NCBI RefSeq assembly: GCF_000499385.1
Contig: NW_013654756.1
Location: 1-10,000 of the forward strand
DNA from: Eimeria necatrix
Taxonomy: Eukaryota; Apicomplexa; Conoidasida; Eucoccidiorida; Eimeriidae
Length of the DNA stretch: 10,000 nt
Direction of reading: 5' to 3'
Shown here: positions 1 to 6,343 of the stretch, piece after piece
Numbering within the stretch: the stretch's first letter is position 1
Layout of the letters: each line of letters starts with the position of its first letter
The notes under the pieces: generated by a model
The model's database searches: none
Seen by the model: the letters and a program-made list of their open reading frames with translations, nothing else
What the model was told of the DNA's origin: nothing
Program-made: the position numbers and the translations under genes

Positions 1-22
1 GAGGGCTCCCCCCCTCCCCTCC

Positions 23-102
<80 letters not shown>

Positions 103-103
103 C
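1..103 (-). other. AMA1: AMA1 intron 5, partial
   Basis: After the proposed 5' splice site the sense strand reads GTCCG, then (CTG)15 and five CTG-variant hexamers (TTGCTG), then a purine-rich stretch at the window edge. No acceptor is visible. The boundary depends on the tentative end of exon 5. Confidence 0.6.
24..98 (+). repeat. (CAGCAA)5(CAG)15 tract
   Basis: Five CAGCAA hexamers followed by 15 pure CAG units, in AMA1 intron 5. The pure part adjoins the proposed splice site; the interrupted part lies towards the window edge. Confidence 0.95.
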
Positions 104-376
104 ACTTGCTGCCGTCCTCGGGCTCGCAGTCCTGCAGCAGCTGCACGAGCTTCCCCTCCCTGCACTCCGCGAGGATCGCCTTGCAGGAGCTGGGATCGCA
201 CGATCCCAGCAAAGGAGAAAGTGTGGGGTGGCAGTGGGGCATTTCTTCTTCTTCGAAACTTCCCAAAGAAGTAAAAGCTGCTGCTCCTTCTCTTGGCAGC
301 AAACAAGTGGGGACTTCGCCGGACAAAACGCACTCTCCAGAAGGGTAGTAACTCGCGAAGTTCACGCCCACGCCCC
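104..376 (-). CDS. AMA1: AMA1 exon 5 (domain II to domain III); exit tentative
   Basis: Entered after GGGTTTGCAG, this exon encodes GVGVNFASYYPSGEC, SGEVPTCLLP, an AAAFTSLGSFEEEEM segment and a cysteine-rich stretch (SCDPSSCK, AECREG, QDCEPEDG). The entry is firm because the leftover G of exon 4 plus GG restores GGVGVNF. The exit at T|GTCCGC (end at 104) is inferred from phase 1 and from the poly-Leu that would follow; it is less certain than the other junctions. Confidence 0.82.
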
Positions 377-972
377 CTGCAAACCCTAAACCCTAAACCC
401 TAAACCCTAAACCCTAAACCCTAGCCCAAGGGCGAAGCTGCGCCTCCGCAAACCCGAGGGACGCAAACGCCAGACTACGCGCGGGACTGCTTCCCGAGAG
501 CAGCATAGCGGCTGCGGAGAACACCCGGACTCTCTAGGGTTTAGGGTTTAGGGTTTAGGGTTTAGGGTTTAGGGTTTAGGGTTTAGGGGTGGCCTTAAGA
601 CCTGATTTAGCTGGCTTGCTGCTCCGCAGCCCCAAAACCCACTGGAGTCTACGCTTCACGCTTCCGGGTTTAGGGTTTAGGGTTTAGGGTTTAGGGTTTA
701 GGGTTTAGGGTTTAGGGTTTAGGGTTTAGGGTTTCGGACCGGATGTGGGTCGGCTGGGGCTGATGGAGGGGAAGTAGTAGCCGGGACTTGCTGCTGCTTC
801 GTCTTGAGTGGAGGGCTGGTCGGAAGCAGCAAAAGGGTTGTTGAAGGCCAAAGCCCAGCAGTCTTCTTTTGCTGCTGCTGCTGCAGTTCGCGCCCCCAGC
901 CGCAGCCGCTGCTCGCTGCAGCGGCCGTCTTCCCACACCCCAAACACCGCGTCCTTCACCGCCTTGTTTGCT

Positions 973-1004
<32 letters not shown>

Positions 1005-1055
1005 GTCAGCAGGAAGCGGCAGCAGCAACAGTCACGGAACGGCAACGCAGCAACT

Positions 1056-1090
<35 letters not shown>

Positions 1091-1146
1091 GCAGAGTGAG
1101 CAGGAAGCGGCAGCAGCAACCGCCACGGAACGGCAACGCAGCAACT

Positions 1147-1189
<43 letters not shown>

Positions 1190-1248
1190 TTCTCTAGCGC
1201 AGCAACTACGCTGCCTCCTTCTGCGCCACCACCGCAGCAGCAGCAGCA

Positions 1249-1285
<37 letters not shown>

Positions 1286-1584
1286 ACGGCACTTGGTCTC
1301 CCAGTCGTCGGGGTGTTCCCCCACGTAGGCAGAACCGTAGACCAAATGGGGGCGGACAGAAACCCTTTTTAAGGGTTTGAAGCAGAAGCGAGAAAGCCCC
1401 GAGGGTTTGCCATGAACTGAACAGTATCTTTCGCCCCACAGCCGCTGCAGCGGGACCAGCAGCAAATAACAAAACCCCTTTTTGCTGTCAAACACAAAAG
1501 GGTATCTGTAGCTGCTGCCCGGCACTGTCGTCAAGTAACTCATTTGCGCGCACTTCCCCAACTCAGTCCGCGCAGTCACTGCGC

Positions 1585-1625
<41 letters not shown>

Positions 1626-1684
1626 GAGGCCGTGGGCAGGAGTTGCAGCAGCAGCAGCAGCGGAGGAGGCGGTGGGCAGGAGTT

Positions 1685-1720
<36 letters not shown>

Positions 1721-1753
1721 TTGCCGCAGCAGCAGCAGCGACGCAGCAGGGGC

Positions 1754-1806
<53 letters not shown>

Positions 1807-2164
1807 TAGGAGGTCTTTCGGTGGGGGGCAAAAGGGAATTAAAGGGTGGTTTCCACTTTGTGCATGCGCTGGGGTGTACGTACACTGGGGGTAGCTGCTG
1901 AGCTGCTGCACAGACATCGGAGAAAAGGGAGTTTTGTCTTTCATGAGGAAGTTGTTGTTGAAGCCGCCGGGGAGGGGCTTTGCTGCTGCTGCTGCTGCTG
2001 CAGTGGGGACATCTTCTAGAAAGTCATTTTTGTACAAGTCCGAATCTAAAGGTTGAAAAAACTCTATGTTTTTGCCAAAGACTGGACAGCGGCCCGCGGG
2101 CTCTCTGTAGAGCTGCCCCTTCACTTCCTTCTCGTTCCCCAGGTCCACGTACACCCCGCTCCCT

Positions 2165-2209
<45 letters not shown>

Positions 2210-2321
2210 GCAGCAGCAGCAGCGGCAGCGGCAGGTTCGGGTGTTTATGGACTCGGCTGCAACTCGATGGCAGCACGCTGGATTCGCTGAACTGTGAGGG
2301 GGAGAAGAAAGGGCTGGGAAG

Positions 2322-2382
<61 letters not shown>

Positions 2383-2648
2383 GTTGGGGGGCTCTCACCG
2401 TGGACTTTGGGAATGTTGAACCTGGCCATGAATTCGGCATAGGGAGGCTCCATGAAGGGATTGGAGTCTGTGGATGCATGCGAGGAAGCAGCAAGAACTG
2501 CAGCAGCATGCGAAGCTGAAGTGTGGCCGTGCTGCTGCTGCTGCTGCTGCTGCTGCCTGTGGTGCAGCTTGTGCTGCACCCCTGCTGCAGGCCCTGCGCA
2601 GCTGAGGGCCGCAGCAAGAAGGCCCAGAGCTGGGGAAAGCCGCCGCAT
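104..2648 (-). CDS. AMA1: Apical membrane antigen 1 (AMA1), five exons, 3' end outside window
   Basis: The exons are complement(104..376, 740..970, 1288..1578, 1884..2162, 2399..2648), encoding about 441 residues. AMA1 is a type I membrane protein of micronemes; on the parasite surface it binds RON2 at the moving junction during host-cell invasion (family knowledge). The start at 2648 was chosen because it opens a signal peptide (residues 1 to about 23, core LLAAAL) and has A at -3, although the frame is open further upstream. Family landmarks follow in order: NPFMEPPYAEFMARFNIPKVHG spans 63-84, GVYVDLG at 86-92, YREPAGRCPVFGK at 102-114, YRYPFVFDSKKGFCYLL from 200, HPDDWETKCP to 274, FGVWEDGRC at 283-291, and GVGVNFASYY from 352 with the domain II cysteines GEC and PTC. 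All exon joins keep phase 1 and restore the family sequence across each junction. The last of domain III, the membrane segment and the tail should lie to the left of base 1. Run insertions: Gln8 at 32-39, Ala7 at 138-144, Ala5 at 303-307. Compared from memory, not by a search. Confidence 0.95.
381..422 (+). repeat. Telomere-like array (AAACCCT)6
   Basis: Six perfect heptamers in the plus orientation, inside AMA1 intron 4 and ending four bases from its 3' splice site. The unit is the apicomplexan and plant-type telomere repeat, but it is flanked by coding DNA, so it is interstitial. Confidence 0.97.
535..588 (+). repeat. Telomere-like array (TTTAGGG)7 plus partial unit
   Basis: Seven perfect units (540-588) preceded by TAGGG, opposite in orientation to the array at 381-422. 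It lies in the middle of AMA1 intron 4. Confidence 0.97.
666..734 (+). repeat. Telomere-like array (TTTAGGG)9 with partial ends
   Basis: Nine perfect heptamers (669-731) with GGG before and TTT after. Same orientation as 535-588 and opposite to 381-422. It begins five bases inside intron 4 from the AMA1 exon 4 5' splice site. Confidence 0.97.
740..970 (-). CDS. AMA1: AMA1 exon 4 (end of domain I, first part of domain II)
   Basis: This exon has 231 bases, entered after CTGCAG and left at G|GTCCGA. It encodes NKAVKDAVFGVWEDGRC, an Ala5 run, KEDCWALAF, ASDQPSTQ, and a FPSISPSRPTSG stretch that corresponds to the region leading to GVGVNF in the Toxoplasma protein. The 5' splice site sits only five bases before a telomere-like array. 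An alternative exit at A|GTCCCG in the same phase would drop the FPSISPSRP segment and is less likely. Confidence 0.88.
971..1287 (-). other. AMA1: AMA1 intron 3
   Basis: This 317-base phase-1 intron runs from GTGAG to CTGCAG. On the sense strand (CAG)11 (1282-1250) starts five bases in. CTG tracts of 4, 13, 11 and 10 units follow, the last ending directly at the CAG acceptor. A 91-base unit is tandemly duplicated within it. Confidence 0.88.
1001..1185 (+). repeat. 91-base tandem duplication in AMA1 intron 3
   Basis: The unit starting CAGAGT.AGCAGGAAGCGG and ending in a CAG tract occurs at 1001-1091 and again from 1092, nearly identical apart from a few substitutions and the number of terminal CAG units (11 against 13). 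The 91-base period is not a multiple of three, which fits a noncoding location. Confidence 0.88.
1288..1578 (-). CDS. AMA1: AMA1 exon 3 (domain I core)
   Basis: This exon has 291 bases, entered after GCGCGCAG and left at C|GTGAGC. It encodes the strongly conserved YRYPFVFDSKKGFCYLLLV, ERYCSV, FCFKP, VYGSAYVG and HPDDWETKC segments with their cysteines. Joined to exon 4, the leftover C completes the proline of KCPNKAVKD, as expected for the family. Confidence 0.93.
1579..1883 (-). other. AMA1: AMA1 intron 2
   Basis: This 305-base phase-1 intron begins GTACGT inside the palindrome GTGTACGTACAC. The first 80 or so sense bases are not repetitive; several CTG tracts follow, the last being (CTG)13 (1624-1586), seven bases upstream of the exon. 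It has no CAG tract on the sense strand, unlike introns 1 and 3. It contains a 40-base direct duplication. Confidence 0.85.
1627..1706 (+). repeat. 40-base direct duplication in AMA1 intron 2
   Basis: AGGCSGTGGGCAGGAGTTG followed by a CAG tract occurs twice with a 40-base offset, differing by one base in the unique part. The period is not a multiple of three. Confidence 0.85.
1874..1885. promoter_or_regulatory. Palindrome GTGTACGTACAC (AMA1 intron 2 donor)
   Basis: A perfect 12-base palindrome. On the minus strand its GTACGT forms the AMA1 intron 2 5' splice site (exon ends at 1884). Confidence 0.85.
1884..2162 (-). CDS. AMA1: AMA1 exon 2 (domain I)
   Basis: This exon has 279 bases, entered after CTGCAG and left at CAGT|GTACGT. 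It encodes GSGVYVDLG, YREPAG, CPVFGK, the DLYKNDFL segment, an Ala7 insertion, KPLPGGFNNNFLMK and SPMSVQQL. The exit is inferred from phase: only T|GTACGT joins in frame to exon 3, giving SYPQ-L-TARTELGKC. The 5' splice site falls inside the palindrome GTGTACGTACAC at 1874-1885. Confidence 0.9.
2163..2398 (-). other. AMA1: AMA1 intron 1
   Basis: This 236-base phase-1 intron runs from GTGAGA to CTGCAG. On the sense (minus) strand a (CAG)19 tract (2381-2325) starts 17 bases after the 5' splice site. A (CTG)14 tract (2207-2166) ends directly at the CAG acceptor. A second pyrimidine-rich CAG acceptor lies internally near 2300, but using it would not restore the conserved protein. Confidence 0.88.
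2399..2648 (-). CDS. AMA1: AMA1 exon 1 (signal peptide, pro-region, start of domain I)
   Basis: This exon has 250 bases: 83 codons plus one base. It holds the signal peptide, a His/Gln/Ala-rich pro-region with eight consecutive CAG-encoded glutamines, and the conserved PYAEFMARFNIPKVH segment that opens the ectodomain. It ends G|GTGAG, a strong 5' splice site. Reading on would give a Gln tract instead of the conserved GSGVYVDLG, which is found at the start of exon 2. Confidence 0.93.
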
Positions 2649-3250
2649 GGTGCTGGGGGGTCTTTTCAACTTGTGGGATTTTTTCTTTTTCAAGTTTTGA
2701 ATAAAACCAAACTCGAATGGAATCTCAAGTGACCGCCACTGCTGCAGAAGGGCCGCGCCGGCTGCTGCTGCTGCAGTGCCGCGGGCTGTCTGTCGAGACA
2801 CCTGAAAATGCTGCCGCGAAACGAGCTGCAGGTGACGGAAGCAGCGGAAGCAGCAGCAGCAGCAGCAGATCTGCGCCTTCCGGGCCCCCAGGCAGCAGCA
2901 AATGAGCAGCAGCAGCAGCAGAAAAACAAATAAAAGTCGGAAATTCGAAATTAATTCGCTTTTGAGGCGGAAAAAGATCTGCACAAAAGGGAAAGCAAGG
3001 CGAGGAACCCGCGCGCAGACCCGACCGGGGCGAGCCGCTCTCCGGCTTGCCAGAGTTGAAGAAGAAATAAATCCGAAAAGGAAAAAACGGAAAAGAAACG
3101 CAAAGTTTTAGAGTTTCTGCAAAGAAAATCGCAAAAAGATATTCTGGAAAGCTGCGGAAGACTGCCGCTGGCGGCCGGGCTGCACGGCCCGACGAGGTGG
3201 CTGTACACCCCAGGGGTCGCGCGCGGGAACTTCGCCAAAAACGCAAAGTT
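2649..3250 (-). promoter_or_regulatory. AMA1 5' flank (leader and presumed promoter)
   Basis: The region upstream of the AMA1 start codon. Adjacent to the gene it is purine/pyrimidine-skewed, then has short CAG/CTG tracts (2740-2930) and an A-rich plus strand (2920-3150). A half-copy of the recurring palindrome (GCTGTACACCCC) lies at 3200-3211. I see no TATA box or convincing start site, so its role is inferred from position alone. No coding signal was recognised. Confidence 0.4.
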
Positions 3251-3666
3251 CAGACAATTAAAACATTTAAATGAATGCTTTTTGCAAAATTAACCATTAA
3301 AATCCAAAAGATCCGCCAAAATGCGAGTCCGGAGACCGTTTACTGCTCGGATCGCGCTGGTGGCGGCTCGCCGCGGACACTGCTGCAATCGACGGGCGAT
3401 CTTCTTCAATGTCTGCGCGTTTTTCTCTTTTTAATTAAAATTAACTTTTTAAATAACTCTATTTTTATAAATAAATGCTATTTCCCCCTTTAATTCCGCT
3501 TTTTGTCGCCGTGCTGCAGACACCCCCCAGACACACCGCGCCCCCGCCTGCTGCTGCGCTGCTGCCTGCAGCAGCAGCTCACAGCGCCTCTGCGAAGCAG
3601 AAAGCGACTTCACATCTTTTCGCTTCTTCTTTCAATTCCTTTTCCCAGTTTGCTGCTGCAGCAGCA

Positions 3667-3692
3667 AGCTGCAGCAGCAAGCTGCAGCAGCA
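3667..3692 (+). repeat. 13-base tandem repeat AGCTGCAGCAGCA
   Basis: Two exact copies of a 13-base unit, with partial copies on either side. The unit length is not a multiple of three, which argues against coding. Confidence 0.75.
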
Positions 3693-3739
3693 AGCAGCAG
3701 CAGCAGAAAGCAGCGCCGCAGGAAGCTGCGCGGCGGCGG

Positions 3740-3753
3740 GGTGTACGTACACC
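3740..3753. promoter_or_regulatory. Palindrome GGTGTACGTACACC
   Basis: A perfect 14-base copy in a GC-rich island, followed by GCAG as at 4970 and 8074. Confidence 0.8.
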
Positions 3754-3993
3754 GCAGCGCCCACGCCCCCTACAGCCGCCATACACCCCGCAGACACAAA
3801 AGAGTTTTTTAAGATTTAATTCGAAGCAGCAAAAGAGAAGTTGCTGCTGAAGAAGCAAATAAAAGACTCCACATGCAGCTGCAGCCCTTGCTGCTGCATG
3901 TGGCTGCAAGCAGAGGCCACACGGCGCAGTTCAAAAAGTGGAAAGTGCATTTAAATGAAATGCAGATTCGAGAGTCTTCAAGAGCTCGCCTGA

Positions 3994-4007
3994 GGTGTAC
4001 AGACACC
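3994..4007. promoter_or_regulatory. Variant GGTGTACAGACACC
   Basis: Same outer arms as the palindrome with a changed centre (CAGA for CGTA). It is the reverse-strand form of the 8074 type variant. Confidence 0.7.
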
Positions 4008-4403
4008 CGAACCAGCAGCAGCAAACCGCTTGCTTTTCTGATTTCATCGAAAGCGAACAGAAGCGAAAATAAATGCTTTCTGCACACAGGTTTATTAAAT
4101 GAACTTCTCTGAACTTGGAAGTTAATTTAAATTAATTAATTCCGCCAATTGCAGAAGGCTGCTGCGGCTGCTGCGCTGCTGCTGCTGCTGTTGTTGCTGC
4201 GCTGCTGCTGCTGGCCCATAGTTGTGTACAGAGGGCAGCTGCGGGCGTTGGAGTTCGAACGGAGTAATAAATGGTTTAATGGACGCAGAAAAGAATTTAT
4301 AAATCAAATAAAATGATTTTAATTCAATTTAAATGGCGCAGTGGCGGAGATCGCGCGGATTTGTGCAGAATCTGCCGCAGCGTCTTTTGCTGCTTTCCAC
4401 TGG

Positions 4404-4417
4404 GCTGTACGTACACC
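4404..4417. promoter_or_regulatory. Palindrome copy GCTGTACGTACACC
   Basis: Perfect 10-base core TGTACGTACA with one arm mismatch (GC for GG), shared with the copies at 5486 and 9976. Confidence 0.78.
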
Positions 4418-4898
4418 GCGGCAGCGCGAGCTTCGCTTGCGGGAAAGCGGAAATTTTTGCGCCATTTTTGAATATTTGAATTATTAAAAATGTTTAATTT
4501 TGCATTTTAATTGCAGAGTTTGTTTTTAAAGCGAGGATCGGCGGGCTGCGGCGGCGAATCGATGCTGCTGCTGCGGCTGCTGGTCTTGGGCTCCTGCTCG
4601 CGGCGGCTGCTGTTGCGCGCCTTTGCGCTGTCTTGGGAGCTCCTTTTGCGCCAAATTCGACACAAAAAAGATTCATTTTCATTTTATTTCATTTATTTCT
4701 CCAAATAAAGCCGAGAAATGCAAGTTTCCCCCGCCGCCACCCCCGCTAGCTGCCCAGGGGAGCAGCAGAGGCGCCTGAGGGGCCCCGGCCCGGACTTCCT
4801 TCTTTTTGCGGGGTTTTTTTCCCCAATTTGATTTAGTATTTCTTTTCCTTTTCAAATTATATAATTCCTTTCTAATTGACTCTTCTTTTCCCCTCCAG

Positions 4899-4971
4899 AG
4901 CCCGCCGTTTCCGCAAACGCGAAGTTTTCAACTCGGCGAGATGGCTGCCGCGTGTTCCCCTGATTCCAAGT
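4899..4971 (+). other. Speculative exon between a good acceptor and a palindrome donor
   Basis: A textbook 3' splice signal precedes it: a TCTAATTGAC branch-like word at 4871-4880, a pyrimidine tract, then CAG at 4896-4898. It ends at T|GTACGT inside the palindrome at 4970-4981, the same junction used by AMA1 exon 2. All three frames are short and I recognise no product. The only support is signal quality and analogy. Confidence 0.2.
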
Positions 4972-4982
4972 GTACGTACACC
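4969..4982. promoter_or_regulatory. Palindrome copy AGTGTACGTACACC
   Basis: Perfect 12-base core at 4970-4981. The preceding AAGT and following GTACGT resemble the AMA1 intron 2 junction, here on the plus strand. Confidence 0.8.
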
Positions 4983-5377
4983 GCAGCCCGCGCCCCCAAG
5001 CCAAACCCCAGCACTTAAAGCCTCACTTTTATTTTATTTCAATGAAGGATTTTGTCTTCGACTTGGGCTGCAGGGGGCGCGCCCTTGGGCTGAAGAATTT
5101 GCAGATTCAGTGCAGGGCCTTCTGCACTTGAACTCGGGCCCTTTGCTTCTTCCTTTTGCTGCTGCAGCAGCAGCAGCTGCAGCAGCAGCTGCAGCAGCAG
5201 CAGCAGCCTCTCTTTTGCCTCCAGCCTAGCCAGCTCCTGGGGCCACTTCTTTTTGCTGCTTCTCAGCAGCAGCAGCTGCTGCCAGCTGCCGTTTGCTGCT
5301 GCTGCCTTTTGCTGCTGCTTCCTCCCTCGAGTCTGTTCCCCCCAACTCCCCCCAGCAGCCTCCCCCGCTCCCCGCTG

Positions 5378-5425
5378 CAGCAGCAGCAGCAGCAGCAGCA
5401 GCTGCTGCTGCTGCTGCTGCTGCTG
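5378..5425. repeat. 48-base perfect palindrome (CAG)8(CTG)8
   Basis: Eight CAG units followed without spacer by CTG units (nine in all, eight of them in the palindrome). It can form a perfect hairpin or cruciform on either strand. It lies just upstream of the candidate ATG at 5462. Confidence 0.95.
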
Positions 5426-5461
5426 CTGGTTGTTGGCTTTTGCTTTTCTGTTTCTCCGAAA

Positions 5462-5672
5462 ATGGCCCGCAGCGCGGGGGCCCTGGCTGTACGTACACCC
5501 GAGCTGCAGGAGGAAGCAGCTTTCGTCGACATTGAAGATCCAAAAACTGGAGAGTCTTCATCTTTTTCTTTTTCCTTTTTCGCGAGTTCGCAGCAGCAAA
5601 CGCAGCAGCAGCAGCAGCTCCAAGCAGCAGCAGCAGCGCAGCCGCTCCCGCAGACCCGCGCAGCAGCCTTCT

Positions 5673-5706
<34 letters not shown>

Positions 5707-5804
5707 GGCCTGCGCCGACCCGTGCCTGCGCAAGCCGCTGCATGCAAGTCCGGCGGCCCTGCATTTCCCCCATGAAAATCAGCAGCAGCAGCAGCAGCAG
5801 CAAA

Positions 5805-5836
<32 letters not shown>

Positions 5837-6305
5837 GTTCAAGGCACTCTGCTTCCGCCGGGGAGGGTGGCAGCAGCACACCCTTTGTTTGCTGCTTATC
5901 CGTCTCCCGGCTCCGCGAGTTTGCAGCGGCAGCAGCAGCGGCAGCAGCAGCAACAGCAGCAGCAGCGGCAGCAGCAGCAACGGGAGCAGCAGCAGCAACA
6001 GCAGCAGTGGCAGCAGCAGCACCAGTGGCAGCAGCAGCAGCAGCAGCAGCAGCAGTGGCCGCAGCAGCACCAGTGGCAGCAGCAGCAGCAGCAGCAGCGG
6101 TTTTCAGCTGGCTCTTTCCATGGGGGTGTCTATACACCACAAACAGCAGCAGCAGCAGCTGCTGCTGCTGCTGCGGTGTATGCGCAGACAGCCCAAACTG
6201 CAGTTTGCTGCGGCCCACCTCAGTCTTCTCACTTCTTTACTTTTGATGCTCCAGAGCCACCCGCAGCAGCAGCAGCAGCAGGAGCAACAGCAGCAGCAGC
6301 AGCAC

Positions 6306-6343
<38 letters not shown>

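Larger units (their letters stand above)
377..739 (-). other. AMA1: AMA1 intron 4, with telomere-like arrays
   Basis: This 363-base phase-1 intron begins GTCCGA and ends TTTGCAG. On the sense strand it carries (AAACCCT)9 starting five bases after the 5' splice site, a second AAACCCT-sense array of seven units, and (AGGGTTT)6 ending at GCAG. The spacers between arrays (589-665 and 423-534) contain no sequence I recognise. Confidence 0.87.
3251..4898. other. Intergenic AT/GC mosaic, no gene recognised
   Basis: AT-rich blocks with TTTAAAT, AATTAATT and AATAAA words alternate with GC-rich islands of about 100-200 bases that carry CAG/CTG runs and copies of the TGTACGTACA palindrome. The word CATTTAAATGAA recurs at about 3264 and 3949. 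Several plus-strand pyrimidine-tract-plus-CAG sequences resemble 3' splice sites (ends near 3520, 3650, 4516, 4898), so a multi-exon gene of unknown identity cannot be excluded. No open frame has a recognisable product. Confidence 0.5.

Noticed and set aside
24..98. Regular repeats considered as a CRISPR array
   Set aside because: No unique spacers; these are simple trinucleotide and hexanucleotide repeats in a eukaryotic intron.
479..511. A 33-base micro-exon on the minus strand inside AMA1 intron 4, in matching phase with a good acceptor
   Set aside because: Direct joining of exon 4 to exon 5 already restores the family sequence at GGVGVNFASYY with no missing residues, so an extra exon is not needed.
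381..734. A true chromosome end
   Set aside because: The arrays point in both orientations and lie between AMA1 exons, so they are interstitial.
804..1328. Plus-strand frames of 129-174 codons over AMA1 introns 3 and exon 4
   Set aside because: They are the antisense of AMA1 and of CAG repeats, with no recognisable product.
1055..1885. 276-codon minus-strand open frame with Leu, Cys, Gln and Ala runs
   Set aside because: Only the 1288-1578 part is real coding sequence (AMA1 exon 3); the rest is intronic repeat that happens to lack stops.
2142..2157. GGTCCACGTACACCCC as another palindrome copy
   Set aside because: It is the codons for the conserved Gly-Val-Tyr-Val-Asp of AMA1 exon 2, so the likeness is explained by coding.
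3275..3493. 72-codon ATG-initiated plus-strand frame in AT-rich DNA
   Set aside because: No recognisable motif, runs into AT-rich intergenic sequence, and its length is within chance expectation.
5156..5461. Extension of the long plus-strand frame upstream to 5156
   Set aside because: The codon at 5156 is TTG, not ATG, and the stretch is CAG/CTG repeat. The first ATG, with good context, is at 5462.
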